From: Spongiibacteraceae bacterium
GTDB taxonomy: Bacteria > Pseudomonadota > Gammaproteobacteria > Pseudomonadales > Dasaniaceae
Length of the DNA: 43,819 nucleotides
Direction: 5' to 3'
Assembly: GCA_030621845.1 (NCBI GenBank)
Contig: JAUXHA010000009.1
Coordinates: forward strand, 1-43,819
Made by a program: the position numbers and the translations under genes. Within the stretch, counting starts at the first letter, position 1. Every line of letters begins with the position of its first letter. Positions 1 through 9,385 of this stretch are shown one piece after another. Under the pieces are notes generated by a model. It searched no databases. It was not told the origin of the DNA and saw nothing but the letters and a program-made list of their open reading frames with translations.

Positions 1-1
1 C

Positions 2-826
2 CTGAGGGTGCGCAACAAGGATGGCGAGATGATCCAGCTCGACGCCCTTATCAAATCAACGCCGATGGTCGGCCCCTACAACATCAACCACTACAACATG
101 TACAAATCGGTGGCCGTTAATGGTAACAATGCTCCCGATTACAGCTCCGGACAGGCAGTCAAGGCCATGGAAGAGCTTGCGCAGACCGCCCTGCCTGATG
201 GTTTCGGCTTTGAGTGGACCGGCCTGACTTATCAACAGCTCCAGGCCGGCAACGCCGCGCCGCTTGCCTTTGGCCTGTCACTGGTGTTCGTCTTTCTGGT
301 ACTGATGGCGCTGTACGAGAGTTGGGTCATGCCGTTCATGATTCTGTTAACGATCCCCCTGGGATTGCTGGGGGCGGTCGGCGCGCTGATGCTGTTGGGT
401 CTGGATCTGGACGTGTACGGTCAAATCGGCCTGGTTATGCTGATCGGGCTGGTGGCCAAAAACGCCATTCTCATTGTCGAGTTTGCCAAGGAAGAACGCG
501 ACAGGGGTGCCAGTATTATGGATGCGGCGATGACCGCGGCGCGTCTGCGCCTGCGCCCGATTCTGATGACTGCGCTGGCTTTTGTTATCGGCTTGATGCC
601 GCTGGTAGTAGCTACCGGCGCCGGCGCTGGTAGTCGTCGTTCGCTGGGCACCGCTGTAGTCGGTGGTCTGGCCTTTGCGACGATCATGATCATCTTTGTG
701 CCGATCATCTATGTACTGCTTGAGCGGCTCAGAGAAGGCAAGGCCGGGCGCAAGTCCGGTGATAGCGACACGAATGGCAAGCCACCGGGCAAGGCCAGCA
801 GCGAGCCTGCAACACAGGAGACCTGA
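2..826 (+). CDS. RND efflux permease, C-terminal part (cut by window edge)
   Basis: This is the last ~275 residues of an inner-membrane HAE1-type RND pump, which exports hydrophobic compounds using the proton gradient. The reading frame is open to the left edge, so the gene begins outside the window. Visible parts are the end of the second periplasmic porter loop (ending near [16 protein letters not shown]) and then five hydrophobic helices, including the [19 protein letters not shown] stretch and the [12 protein letters not shown] segment typical of AcrB/MexB relatives. The tail is hydrophilic, rich in Lys, Gly and Ser. The adaptor gene starts directly after the stop codon, so the two are co-transcribed. 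The order permease-then-adaptor is the reverse of the common acrA-acrB order. Substrate cannot be judged from this part. Confidence 0.93.
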   Translation: MRVRNKDGEMIQLDALIKSTPMVGPYNINHYNMYKSVAVNGNNAPDYSSGQAVKAMEELAQTALPDGFGFEWTGLTYQQLQAGNAAPLAFGLSLVFVFLVLMALYESWVMPFMILLTIPLGLLGAVGALMLLGLDLDVYGQIGLVMLIGLVAKNAILIVEFAKEERDRGASIMDAAMTAARLRLRPILMTALAFVIGLMPLVVATGAGAGSRRSLGTAVVGGLAFATIMIIFVPIIYVLLERLREGKAGRKSGDSDTNGKPPGKASSEPATQET

Positions 827-2008
827 ATGCTTTTCGAAAAACCAGGAACAGGAAACAGTAACATGCCAACACGAACGCTGATCGCGACCGCGTGCATAGG
901 CCTTCTGCTGCTGACGGGATGCGGTGATAAACCCAAGCAGACGCCAGCGCCGCCCGATGTTCAGGTGGTCGAAGTCAAGAAAGAAAAAATCCCGATTACC
1001 ATGACCTTCAGCGGCACCGTGAAAGCAATCAAAACCGTGGACATCATCCCGCGGGTATCCGGTTACATCGAAAAGCGGTATTTTGAAGAAGGCACCGTAG
1101 TAAACGAGGGTGACCCGCTCTACCTGATCGATCCGCGGCCCTACCAGGCCGCTTTGGCCGCCGAACAGGCGCAGCTGAAACAGCACCAGGCCAGCGTAGT
1201 TCGCTGGAAGAGCGAAAAGCAACGCTATACAAAACTGGCCAAAGCAGGCGCCGGATCTGTAGAGGATAAAGAGCAGGCTGTTGCCAGACTCGAGGAAATG
1301 CTGGCGAAGACCGATGAAGACAAGGCCGACATCGAAACTGCCCAGCTGAATCTGGATTACACTAATATTACCGCTCCCTTTAGTGGCCGTATCCAGGACA
1401 CCCGAATTAACGTGGGACAACTGGTCCATGCGCAGGGGGACGTCCTCACTACACTGCATCAGATCGACCCCATCTATGTCATATTCAGCGTCAGTCGCCA
1501 ACAAATAGCCAAGATTCAGCGACTGCGACAAGAGGGCTTGGCTTATGACGTCTGGAAAGACTACAAGGTCGAAGTCACGTTAGCCGATGGGTCACTCTAT
1601 ACTCAACTTGGCAGCTTGAATTACATTAGCGCCCAGATCGACCCGACCACGGACACGCTTGAATTTCGCGCCGCGTTCCCAAACCCCACAGAGGATAAGG
1701 CACAAATTGTGCTCATCTCAGGGCAGTACGTGCCAGTCATCTTGACTGTGGGTGAAGACCCGAATACATTCCTGATTCCCGGCACCGCCCTGATACAGAG
1801 CCAGATCGGTACCCAGGTATACGTGGTTAACAAGGACAACAAGGTGGAGAGCCGCACCGTGGAAGTCGGGCAAGCCTACAAACAACAATGGATCATCAAG
1901 AAAGGTCTCAAAAAAGACGAACGGGTAATCTATAACGGTCTACAGAAAGTACGTCCGGGCGTGCTCGTCAGCATCAAGGACAAGGAGTCCACCCCAAAGA
2001 AGAACTAA
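827..2008 (+). CDS. RND efflux periplasmic adaptor (membrane fusion protein)
   Basis: Adaptor that links an RND pump to an outer-membrane channel across the periplasm. The N-terminus has a lipoprotein signal with an LTGC lipobox, so it is probably anchored to the inner membrane. Then come the first lipoyl half (about residues 55-95, SGYIEKRYFEEGTVVNEGDPL), an alpha-helical hairpin rich in Ala, Gln, Lys and Glu (about 105-160), the second lipoyl half (PFSGRIQDTRINVGQLV) and beta-barrel and membrane-proximal domains. Length (393) is normal for AcrA/MexA relatives. I chose the ATG at 827 because AGGAG lies six bases upstream and it abuts the permease stop; an ATG at 863 would also leave an intact lipobox and is a real alternative. 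Confidence 0.93.
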   Translation: MLFEKPGTGNSNMPTRTLIATACIGLLLLTGCGDKPKQTPAPPDVQVVEVKKEKIPITMTFSGTVKAIKTVDIIPRVSGYIEKRYFEEGTVVNEGDPLYLIDPRPYQAALAAEQAQLKQHQASVVRWKSEKQRYTKLAKAGAGSVEDKEQAVARLEEMLAKTDEDKADIETAQLNLDYTNITAPFSGRIQDTRINVGQLVHAQGDVLTTLHQIDPIYVIFSVSRQQIAKIQRLRQEGLAYDVWKDYKVEVTLADGSLYTQLGSLNYISAQIDPTTDTLEFRAAFPNPTEDKAQIVLISGQYVPVILTVGEDPNTFLIPGTALIQSQIGTQVYVVNKDNKVESRTVEVGQAYKQQWIIKKGLKKDERVIYNGLQKVRPGVLVSIKDKESTPKKN

Positions 2009-2030
2009 ATATCCAGCGGTTCATTGCTTG

Positions 2031-3566
2031 CTATTGAAGTAGATCGCCCCAGTTGGTGCGTTCTTCCATTGCTTCGCGATTTTTATCAGAGATAAGGTCC
2101 TTCCCCCCACGCAGCTCCCAACCGCCACCGAGTGCTTTGTACAGGGCAATAATATTCAGTGAAATATCGCCCCGGGCCTGAGTCAACAGATCTTGCTGCG
2201 CGATCAGGGTGCGCTCGGTATCAATGACACGCTGGAAGTCAGTAGCCCCCTCGCGATACTGGAGGTTTGCAATCTCGGTTGAGCGCTTGGCCGCCTGCGC
2301 ACCCACTTCACGAATGGCAGTCTCTTTTTGAGCCTGTATGAAGCCAACCATGGCATCTTCTACTTCCTGATAGGCAGTAAGAACCGTATTCTGGTAGTTG
2401 ACGATGGTCTGCTGGTAGCGGGCGTCCTGGACACGGACATTGTTTCTAAGGCGTCCGTAATTAAGGATGTTCCAGCTGAAGGTAGGGCCGAACGAATAAG
2501 CGAGGCTGTCGGAACCAAATAGATCGCTGCCACTGCTATTGCCGGTATCACTGGTCTGGAAACCAATTGAACCAAACAGTGAAAAGCTCGGATAGAGGTC
2601 AGTTTCGGCAACACCAATCAAGGCACTCTGACTGGCTGCCTGCAATTCGGCCTGGTGAATATCCGGCCGTCGGCGCAGCAGTTCTGTCGGGATACCCACC
2701 GTTACCTGTTCCAGTGCGTGGGGAATCGTACCCGGCTCACCAAGTACTTCGGTTAACTCGGCAGGCGGAACCCCCATTAAAATACTGAGCGCATTCTTGG
2801 CCTGGCGTATCTGTCTTATTAACGCGGGCACCTGGGCCTGGGTAGATGCCAGACTGGTCTTTGCCTGCTGCACATCGAGTTCGGTGGTCGCACCGTTGTT
2901 GAATCGTACACTGGCAATATACAAGCTTTTCTTTTGCAGGCCGATATTATCGTCGGCTATTTTCAGGCGTTCTTCCAGTATGCGTATATTGACATACACC
3001 CGGGCCACTTCAGCCGTGAGACTGACGAGGGCGTTATCATAATCTGCAACGGTTGCCGATAGATTGGCATCGGCAGACTCTATCCCGCGGCGGAAACGCC
3101 CCCAGAAATCCAGTTCCCAGCTAGCATCAAAACCAAGCTGGTGGTTGATGAAGCTATCATCCACCCGTGGATCAAAATTTGGACTGTTTTCACTGAGCCC
3201 GATGGCACTTGACGAACCACCTAGCGCTTGGCTTTGCGGGTATTGCGAACCAACAGCAATTCCCAGTTCTGCTCGCGCCTCAAAAATACGTAAACCGGCT
3301 ATTTGCAGGGGGAGGTTCTGCTTATAGGCTTTATCCACCAGTTCATTTAATACTGAATCGTTAAATATTTTCCACCACTCGGCCTGATCTGTTGATGCAG
3401 TGGATATTTCGTCGTTCTTTTCCAGCCAGGATTCTTCTTTTGCCACTTCCGGTTTGACGAAGTCGGGACCCAGCGTTGTGCAAGCCATTAATACAGTGGT
3501 GATCGCGAATAGTTTTGTCAGGTATTTAATTGCCCGAAACCATGGGTATCTGGATGTAGTTGGCAT
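2031..3566 (-). CDS. Outer-membrane efflux lipoprotein (NodT/OprM-type channel)
   Basis: Trimeric outer-membrane channel component of a tripartite efflux system. The N-terminus has a signal peptide ending in LMAC (lipid-modified Cys29), followed by the TLGPDFVKPEV-like start usual for OprM/NodT proteins. Two repeated coiled-coil/TolC domains follow, with the family motifs ELDFWGRFRRGIE, ARVYVNIRILEERL, RRRPDIHQAEL and YQEVEDAM. Length (511) is a little above the family norm of 450-490. The start at 3566 has AGGAAG seven bases upstream; an in-frame ATG at 3599 lacks a ribosome binding site. The gene is convergent with the adaptor, 22 bp away, so it has its own promoter though it very likely serves the same pump. 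Confidence 0.92.
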   Translation of the reverse strand: MPTTSRYPWFRAIKYLTKLFAITTVLMACTTLGPDFVKPEVAKEESWLEKNDEISTASTDQAEWWKIFNDSVLNELVDKAYKQNLPLQIAGLRIFEARAELGIAVGSQYPQSQALGGSSSAIGLSENSPNFDPRVDDSFINHQLGFDASWELDFWGRFRRGIESADANLSATVADYDNALVSLTAEVARVYVNIRILEERLKIADDNIGLQKKSLYIASVRFNNGATTELDVQQAKTSLASTQAQVPALIRQIRQAKNALSILMGVPPAELTEVLGEPGTIPHALEQVTVGIPTELLRRRPDIHQAELQAASQSALIGVAETDLYPSFSLFGSIGFQTSDTGNSSGSDLFGSDSLAYSFGPTFSWNILNYGRLRNNVRVQDARYQQTIVNYQNTVLTAYQEVEDAMVGFIQAQKETAIREVGAQAAKRSTEIANLQYREGATDFQRVIDTERTLIAQQDLLTQARGDISLNIIALYKALGGGWELRGGKDLISDKNREAMEERTNWGDLLQ

Positions 3567-3598
3567 CAACACTCTTCCTGTTTGTATCATAAATTTCA

Positions 3599-3832
3599 TC
3601 AGGCTGGCTTGCCCACATCCCCGCTGGCCGTTGCGAATGCAACATAACGCAGTAGCACTCCCATGGTTAGCAAGGTGGCAAATCCAAGCATAAGGGTAAT
3701 CGCTATATCAATCCAGAATATATTCTGTAACAGAGGTGCCAAGCTCGAAACGGAGATGGCGCAGACTCGATGGTGCGACAGCAAGTACGGCAAAGAAACT
3801 GGCCTTTCCTGACGGCTTCCACAATCAGGCAC
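3599..3832 (-). CDS. Small membrane ORF or gene remnant of uncertain status
   Basis: A 77-residue frame lies just upstream of the outer-membrane factor, within an otherwise non-coding 315-bp stretch (3567-3881). Its C-terminal half reads as one convincing membrane helix (FWIDIAITLMLGFATLLTMG) followed by a short polar tail, while its N-terminal half looks non-coding. The helix and the following Arg-Tyr faintly recall the last helix of the MnhF/MrpF subunits of cation/proton antiporters. It could be a decayed gene end or chance. Apart from this I see nothing in the stretch beyond probable promoter sequence for the genes on each side. Confidence 0.22.
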   Translation of the reverse strand: MPDCGSRQERPVSLPYLLSHHRVCAISVSSLAPLLQNIFWIDIAITLMLGFATLLTMGVLLRYVAFATASGDVGKPA

Positions 3833-3881
3833 CTGCGCATGCTAAGCTCTATGGCATTCCCCCTCAATGCAATGAGCAACA

Positions 3882-4670
3882 ATGATGAATATTGATTTTT
3901 CCAACAAAGCTTATTTGGTGACTGGTGGCGCATCGGGTATTGGCGCTGCTGTGGTTCAGTATCTTCTTGAGCACGGCGGCAGCGCGGTGATTGCCGATAT
4001 CAACGATGAGGGAGGGCAGCAATTATTGGCGCAATACCCTGTACAACTGCGCTATCTTCACACCGATGTAACAGATTTTACCGCGCTGGAAGCGGCCTGT
4101 GCCCTCGCTGAAACGGAGTTTGGTCGTCTCGATGGTGCGGTCAACTGCGCCGGTATTGGCAGTTTCGGGACTGCGGTCGAGATGCCGCTTGAAGAGTGGC
4201 ACAAGGTTATCAATATAGATTTAAACGGGGTGTTTTATGCCTGCCGTGCTGCTATTCCAATTATGCGAAAAAGTGGTGGTGGTTGTCTTGTTAATATCGC
4301 CTCGCTCAGTGGTGTGCGCGCCGATTACAGCTTTGCGGCTTACAACGCGGCCAAGGCGGGGGTGATTAATTTTACTCGCACCCTGGGCCTGGATCACGGT
4401 GGGGAAAATATCCGCGCCATCGCGGTTTGCCCCGGTTTGATTGATACACCGCTGACCGCCATACCGACCGCCATCGATGCGGTGAATGACGATTGGCTCA
4501 GTCGTATTCCACTGGCTCGCGCCGGTAGTGCAGAGGAGGTGGCGCAGTTGGTGGTGTTTTTATTGTCGCCTGCCGCCAGTTATATCACCGGTACCGAGAT
4601 TATCATTGATGGGGGCATGGGTAGCAGCAATAACCAGCCCAATTTGCCGGCGCTTTTTGCTGCGATGTGA
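3882..4670 (+). CDS. Short-chain dehydrogenase/reductase
   Basis: Classical SDR that oxidises or reduces an alcohol/ketone with NAD(P). The dinucleotide motif TGGASGIG is at residues 14-21, NCAG at 88-91, and the catalytic set is Ser141, Tyr154 and Lys158 (YNAAK). An acidic residue after the second strand (ADI, Asp39) suggests NAD preference; that is inference from the family rule. Length 262 is typical, and the C-terminal ITGTEIIIDGGMG is the usual substrate-loop end. The start is the first of two adjacent ATGs (3882 and 3885), with only a weak GAG upstream. It stands alone, convergent with the secreted protein gene downstream. Substrate is unknown; the steroid-like genes nearby make a hydroxysteroid plausible. 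Confidence 0.9.
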   Translation: MMNIDFSNKAYLVTGGASGIGAAVVQYLLEHGGSAVIADINDEGGQQLLAQYPVQLRYLHTDVTDFTALEAACALAETEFGRLDGAVNCAGIGSFGTAVEMPLEEWHKVINIDLNGVFYACRAAIPIMRKSGGGCLVNIASLSGVRADYSFAAYNAAKAGVINFTRTLGLDHGGENIRAIAVCPGLIDTPLTAIPTAIDAVNDDWLSRIPLARAGSAEEVAQLVVFLLSPAASYITGTEIIIDGGMGSSNNQPNLPALFAAM

Positions 4671-4732
4671 TGCACCATCATCACGACTTTCTCCGGCCTT
4701 GAGTGGGCTGGGATGGTATTACTGGCAGGCAC

Positions 4733-4780
4733 AAAAAAGCCGGGCAATTAGTATACGAAAAAACTTGTACACTGCCCGGC
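4733..4780 (-). terminator. Rho-independent terminator after the 535-aa secreted protein gene
   Basis: GCCGGGCA (4739-4746) pairs perfectly with TGCCCGGC (4773-4780), and a second partly paired stem sits inside. On the minus strand the hairpin is followed directly by six T residues (the A-run at 4733-4738 on the plus strand), the expected arrangement for the gene ending at 4813. It may also stop plus-strand transcripts from the SDR. Confidence 0.8.
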
Positions 4781-4812
4781 AAAGAGACGTTCTTTGGTAT
4801 TACTCGAGGGGC

Positions 4813-6420
4813 TTACTTGTCTTTACACTTGCCGCTGTTGGCGTTGAAGTCTTTACAGTCGCGTATGGACATAATGCCGCTGAGCGTGCCGGCATAGGCT
4901 GTGCCATCCGGGCCTAGCGTGACCGGGTCCAGCACATTGTTCCAGAATGGGCCGCTGCCCACCCAGGTTTCATTGACGACCTCACCGGTGTTCCAGTCGA
5001 TAGCGGTGAAGTACCAGCCGAAGGTAGGAATAATTCCGGCAATGGGCGTGCCCGCTTTGACCGTGTAGCTATAAATTAGTCCGGTTTCGGTGGATAACCT
5101 CGGGGTGGTTTGGCCGATAAGCTCACCGTTATGCCAAACCTGCTCACAACCGCTGAGGTCATCCTTAACATGTATCCGGGTTAAGCCCGGGGTCACGGCT
5201 AGGGGATCACCAAAGGGGCCGCCGTAACCGGCATTGTTTTCCAGCACAACGTTATTGCCGTAGCCGATGGGTGAGTTTTCTGTGGCACTGGCATTCTCGT
5301 CAAACATCGGGAACTGGCAGATTTGCTCACCGGTTTCACGCACATACACATTCAGGTTGATGCGTACCGCTGAGTTATCGGCAATCGCAATCAGGTCGTC
5401 ATTATTACCAAAGGCTGTTGGGGTGGTGCCCGAACCGGTGGATAACAGGCCAACATCACCGCCATCATTGAGGTAGGGCTTGCGCCACTTGACGTAAATG
5501 CTGCCGTCTGCAGCGGTCATTAATTTGTAGAGTGCTTCAACGGTCACAATGTAATAACCGGCGGTAGTCTCGGTACCTTCAGTGCCTAAATCGACCACCA
5601 GCGAATTTTGCAGGTCTTCACCGAGGGCAATGGTTTCGGTCTGGCCAGTGATTTCACTGATGTAGCCGACAATGCCGGGGCTGGTGGTAAACCAGGTGCG
5701 GCCATGATAATCGGTGATGGCATCTTGCAAGTGCACCCCTTCACCCAGCACAGAGCTCATGTCATGGGCGCTGACCAGCTGCCATTCCCATCGATTCTTT
5801 TTGATTTCAACCGCTTGCCAGGTTTCGATTTGCTGGTTGGCGGGACCGATCAGGGCGCGGCCATAATTGTCGACATGGAAATAGCCGCCGCCCGAGGAAT
5901 CGGTGAACAGTTCGTCAAAGCGGCCTTCGGCAAAGGCGGCGCGCAGCGGTAGGGAATGTTCCGCCAGTACTTCCAGGCTGTGGGGCTCCATCAGGAACAG
6001 GCGTACCTGGGCGAGCCCGATACAGACGGTCACTACATTACCGTTAGGGTCGAAGACAACGGTGGGGCAAGTGCCTATTGCGCCGATTTGCCGAGAGCTG
6101 ACCTGGGGGTTGTTACCCAGTGGGCCGGGGTAATTGAAAACATCGGAGTTGTAATTGTCGCCGTGTAAACCGTTGCGCCCCTGTTCGGCAAGATAGGGAT
6201 TGGGCGGTATAAATATGGGCGGCAGGGCATTGGGCTCAGCGATTTCGCCAATAAAGGCAGGCAAACCGGTGGCCTCTGCGCTTGCCGGTAGGGAAATCAG
6301 TTCGGGGTAGTTATCTTCGTTGAGTAATGGAATATCAATGTTCTGAGCAACTGCAGGGCCGGCGTTAAGGCCCAGCGCCAGTATCGCCATGGGTAGGGCT
6401 TTTAAAGTGAGTTTAAACAT
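4813..6420 (-). CDS. Secreted protein of unknown function, possible beta-propeller
   Basis: I do not recognise a named family. The first 25 residues are a clear Sec signal peptide (MFKLTLKALPMAILALGLN, then an Ala-Val-Ala-Gln cleavage region), so the 535-residue product is exported. The mature part is rich in Gly, Asn, Thr and aromatic residues and contains repeating units of the type hydrophobic strand, turn, DxNG or WNTGE, strand, such as VVFDPNGNVVTV, IDWNTGEVVNE and LGPDGTAYAGTLSGIMSI. This looks like a PQQ- or NHL-like propeller. A pair of Cys residues near the C-terminus (DCKDF and GKCKDK) could form a disulfide. It is followed by a strong terminator and seems to be a single-gene unit. 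GAGG is about 12 bases upstream of the start. Confidence 0.75.
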   Translation of the reverse strand: MFKLTLKALPMAILALGLNAGPAVAQNIDIPLLNEDNYPELISLPASAEATGLPAFIGEIAEPNALPPIFIPPNPYLAEQGRNGLHGDNYNSDVFNYPGPLGNNPQVSSRQIGAIGTCPTVVFDPNGNVVTVCIGLAQVRLFLMEPHSLEVLAEHSLPLRAAFAEGRFDELFTDSSGGGYFHVDNYGRALIGPANQQIETWQAVEIKKNRWEWQLVSAHDMSSVLGEGVHLQDAITDYHGRTWFTTSPGIVGYISEITGQTETIALGEDLQNSLVVDLGTEGTETTAGYYIVTVEALYKLMTAADGSIYVKWRKPYLNDGGDVGLLSTGSGTTPTAFGNNDDLIAIADNSAVRINLNVYVRETGEQICQFPMFDENASATENSPIGYGNNVVLENNAGYGGPFGDPLAVTPGLTRIHVKDDLSGCEQVWHNGELIGQTTPRLSTETGLIYSYTVKAGTPIAGIIPTFGWYFTAIDWNTGEVVNETWVGSGPFWNNVLDPVTLGPDGTAYAGTLSGIMSIRDCKDFNANSGKCKDK

Positions 6421-6969
6421 GCTGATCGCTACCTCGCGTAGTCAATGTTGAAATGGGTTGAAAAGGAAAACCTGTTGGCTGGCTTCTCGCATCCTCATTG
6501 TTGTTTTTATGAGCGTTTTATCGCCATCCTCGCTAAAATCGGTGGTAATACGTCCGGGAAATCTGCGCCTCTATGTTTCAAATGCACGATTCCATGGTCA
6601 CCTGAGCGTTATTATCCCCGTTCTATTGAAAACTTCCTCTCGATTGATAAATTGCACCCGTGAGATTCTTGTTTGATCATATCGGAAAATAATAAGGCGA
6701 TATAAATTAGTGGGTTGGTGTTATTTCTTGCTCAGTATTTCTTTATTGTTCCTACCTGGCGCTGGGGAAGGTTATCGCTAGTGACTCTGCTAAAGTATTA
6801 TCGCTCCTACTGCAGGGGGCTTTCTTCGGCGGGTGGACGTGATTTAGCTCACTGCTGGGGCTGGTAAAGGGGCGGCTTTAAACTGGCATGAAGGGGGCGA
6901 CACATCTATGATTAATTCTACCCTGACGGGTACAGAAACTGTTAATCCGCGCTGGAGCGATGCCCAACC
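6421..6969. other. 549-bp intergenic stretch between divergent genes
   Basis: This separates the divergent secreted-protein gene (minus) and lipoprotein gene (plus). Short open frames exist but none has a ribosome binding site together with protein-like composition. It presumably holds both promoters; I could not pick a convincing operator, RNA or repeat in it. Confidence 0.5.
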
Positions 6970-7428
6970 ATGAAATTGAACCCTATGACCCAACGTCCAA
7001 GCCTGCTTTCAGGCGCAATACTGCTGACCTTGTTACTACAGGGCTGTGCGTCGGAGCCCCAGGACTATGGCGCAGCCAAGGTAGAAATTGTGCCGATAGT
7101 GGCAACGAATACTGCTTCAAACCGGCGGATATTTACAGATTGCGATTCCGCAGAAGCGGTAAAAGAGTATGCTGATTTAGTGGGTGAGCATGTATTGATC
7201 AGTTGGGCGTGGATAAATGCGAGTGAGAAGGTGAACGCTCTGGAAGTGCCAGCCTCGGTGCTGAGGGTGGATTCCCCCTATTTAGTGGTTGCCTTCAACC
7301 CCGATATCCCGAATGTGGAGTTTTACAGCTCTATTTGGCTGACTTCTGGTCATATTAAAGCCATGCCCGATGGCGCTTTCGGTGTGGATATGTGCTCGGC
7401 CACGCTGAAGAAAGGTGAATGGCAGTGA
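6970..7428 (+). CDS. Small predicted lipoprotein, function unknown
   Basis: A 152-residue product with a lipoprotein signal: a polar N-terminus, a hydrophobic stretch (SGAILLTLLLQGC) and a lipobox Cys near residue 26. The mature part is about 125 residues with two further Cys residues (FTDCDS and DMCSA) that might pair in the periplasm. No known domain is evident. GGAG lies about 12 bases before the ATG, which is long; an in-frame ATG five codons later would leave the lipobox intact. The gene is convergent with the 496-residue secreted protein gene and shares the hairpin between them. Confidence 0.62.
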   Translation: MKLNPMTQRPSLLSGAILLTLLLQGCASEPQDYGAAKVEIVPIVATNTASNRRIFTDCDSAEAVKEYADLVGEHVLISWAWINASEKVNALEVPASVLRVDSPYLVVAFNPDIPNVEFYSSIWLTSGHIKAMPDGAFGVDMCSATLKKGEWQ

Positions 7429-7460
7429 AGTGACGGCTGCCTTTACTATTGTGTTGACGT

Positions 7461-7493
7461 AAAAAAAGGCCCTGTCGCGAGCGGCAGGGCCTT
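7461..7493 (-). terminator. Rho-independent terminator after the 496-aa secreted protein gene
   Basis: AGGCCCTG and CAGGGCCT form a strong GC-rich stem around a short GC loop (7467-7492). On the minus strand it is followed by a run of seven T residues (A-run 7461-7467 on plus). It also sits 3' of the convergent lipoprotein gene and may work both ways. Confidence 0.8.
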
Positions 7494-7518
7494 GGTGGGT
7501 CATACTGTCAGGTGGTGC

Positions 7519-9009
7519 TTACCACGGTGCATACTTTTCTGACTGGTAGACCTGGCGTTCCCTTATTTGTGCAGCCCGTTGTGCGTCACTCACGTAACTG
7601 ATATTGAAGTGGTTAAACAGTCCGTAGGGCGCAAGTTGTGCTGGGTCCTGGCTTTCGATAACGGCCAGTGGAACCACTTGTGCAAAGCCCATCCAGGGGC
7701 CAAGGCCTGAGACCTCAGCCGCATCGGCTGGATCCAGAACACTTTGCAAGCGTCCCGCCATAAATACGGGTTTGTGCCCCATGGTGCCGATCCAGTTTTT
7801 CACACCGGGGTCATTATTACTGACTACGATAGTGGTGTATTTGGCAACGCCCGCACAGCCGGCAGGATCTACACCCGGGAAGGCACAGAGGTTGTCCGGG
7901 ATGGGAATGGGGCCCAAATCAGGGTTGAAGTAGGAGTTGCCAGCGCTGAGGCCAATCTCAAAACTGCCGTTGGCCATATGATGGCCCCAGGGCAGTGAGG
8001 ATCCCCAGGCGTTAAACAGTTGTATACTGCCGTAGGCACCGGGATAGTCGGTGCGAACCCGCATAACCAGTGCTTCATCGTCCTCAAGGTCGATCCAGCC
8101 AGTGTAGGACAATTGGGTGGTAATCCCCAGACCACCGGTCGGCCCCCAGGGGGCAATGACGTTAGCAGGCAGGCCGGAACCAGTGATAAGCTCACTGAAA
8201 GTTCCCCAGAAGGGCTGCTGGTTTTCCATTATTGCGGTGGCCTTGTAAATTGCTGCAGTGGCCGCATCGACATTGCGGAACTCCTCGGCGGTTATGGCGA
8301 CACCCTCAGTGCCGACGCGCTCTATAAAAATATCCCCCGGCCGTTCGGTGTGGTAATTACACACCGTGTAGCGCTGGGATACATTAATCTCCGTGGTACC
8401 GTCGGGGATCTGTAACCAGTTGACCCAGGTTGAGTCGCGCGCGGCTGCGGTGCTGATATAGATATCAAAATCTTCATTGGGGCCGAGGGCACCGCCACTG
8501 GTATTGAACATATCTTCATCTTCGAGAGTGTCGCCACCCCCCAGCGGGTTGGTGGCGTCGTTTATCAGCGTAATCATGTCACAGCTGTTGCTGCGGTTTC
8601 CATAGACCCGAAAGACACTGGCGCCGTCTTCTATAATCAGTGATGCCGCCAGGTAGCGGGTATCCGGGTTATCAATACCGATACGGGTCTCCGGGGTATC
8701 AAAGAAGCTCCAACGCGGGCGGTTACCACGGGTGCCGGAGGTGGAGGAGCTCATGTGAGTCACGAGGTTGGTTATCATCATACCGGTCTGGATATCGATC
8801 AGGCCGGTGGGGTCAGATTGGTAGCTGTCTGAGCCCTGAAGCTCCTTGGTCACGGTCTCAACAACCTTGATGTAGTTGAACCAGGCTTTACTCATTTCTT
8901 TCGAGTCGCCGTTGCTGCCGCTGCCATTGGTCTGGGCGGACGCCAGGCCGGGGGCAATCGACAACACCAGCGCACAAGCGGCGCTGGTGAGTAGTTTTCG
9001 ATTAAACAT
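7519..9009 (-). CDS. Secreted protein, weakly DUF1214-like
   Basis: A 496-residue exported protein: the signal peptide is at residues 1-25 (ALVLSIAPGLASAQ). The mature part contains PRWSFFDTPETRIGIDNPDTRYLAASLI followed by a strand and turn (FRVYGNRSNSCDMITLI). This resembles the DNPDxxY region of periplasmic DUF1214/DUF1254-type proteins that often sit in lipid and steroid catabolism neighbourhoods; the resemblance is by eye and weak. The C-terminus has a tyrosine-rich end (VYQSEKYAPW). AGAGG eight bases before the ATG supports the start. The AraC-type regulator gene lies upstream on the same strand, 376 bp away, so it may control this gene. Function is not assignable from sequence alone. 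Confidence 0.72.
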   Translation of the reverse strand: MFNRKLLTSAACALVLSIAPGLASAQTNGSGSNGDSKEMSKAWFNYIKVVETVTKELQGSDSYQSDPTGLIDIQTGMMITNLVTHMSSSTSGTRGNRPRWSFFDTPETRIGIDNPDTRYLAASLIIEDGASVFRVYGNRSNSCDMITLINDATNPLGGGDTLEDEDMFNTSGGALGPNEDFDIYISTAAARDSTWVNWLQIPDGTTEINVSQRYTVCNYHTERPGDIFIERVGTEGVAITAEEFRNVDAATAAIYKATAIMENQQPFWGTFSELITGSGLPANVIAPWGPTGGLGITTQLSYTGWIDLEDDEALVMRVRTDYPGAYGSIQLFNAWGSSLPWGHHMANGSFEIGLSAGNSYFNPDLGPIPIPDNLCAFPGVDPAGCAGVAKYTTIVVSNNDPGVKNWIGTMGHKPVFMAGRLQSVLDPADAAEVSGLGPWMGFAQVVPLAVIESQDPAQLAPYGLFNHFNISYVSDAQRAAQIRERQVYQSEKYAPW

Positions 9010-9385
9010 AACAAATGCCTCTTTTTAAAGTTTTAAAAAAATCCATGCAATATGCATATGTAGCTTGCTTACAGATGTCCTGTGTCGGCTCAAGAGTAGG
9101 CGGGTAATGGCAGCTGCCATACAGAAACTCGCATGAGCCATAGCTATCATTGATGCCATCATCCCAGTTACCCGGATAAATTCTTCTCGTTTGATAAATA
9201 CAAACATTTTTTTTATATGAATTGATCAAACTAAAAACCCAAGTGATTAAAAAACAATGAGTTAAGGGTATTGGATGGGGGGAACTTTTTTCAGGGAGCG
9301 CTTGCTAGCGGCGCATAAAATTACCTGGAGTAGTGTGGAGGAGGGCGAATCAGGGGTTTTTTCGAGGAATTTCACAGTGGGAAGC
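9010..9385. other. 376-bp intergenic stretch upstream of the secreted protein gene
   Basis: An AT-rich section (about 9190-9260) upstream of the gene starting at 9009 probably holds its promoter. A small dyad ATGCA-ATA-TGCAT is at 9045-9057, between promoter and start. No open frame here looks like a protein, and no clear terminator for the AraC gene is visible. Confidence 0.45.

Noticed and set aside
347-1531. Long minus-strand open frame (394 codons) opposite the efflux genes
   Set aside because: It lies opposite two clear efflux genes, its translation has the Arg/Gln/His-rich look of an antisense frame, and there is no ribosome site.
3703-3933. Minus-strand frame of 76 codons overlapping the SDR start
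   Set aside because: It has no ribosome site, an unlikely composition, and overlaps the start of a real gene on the other strand.
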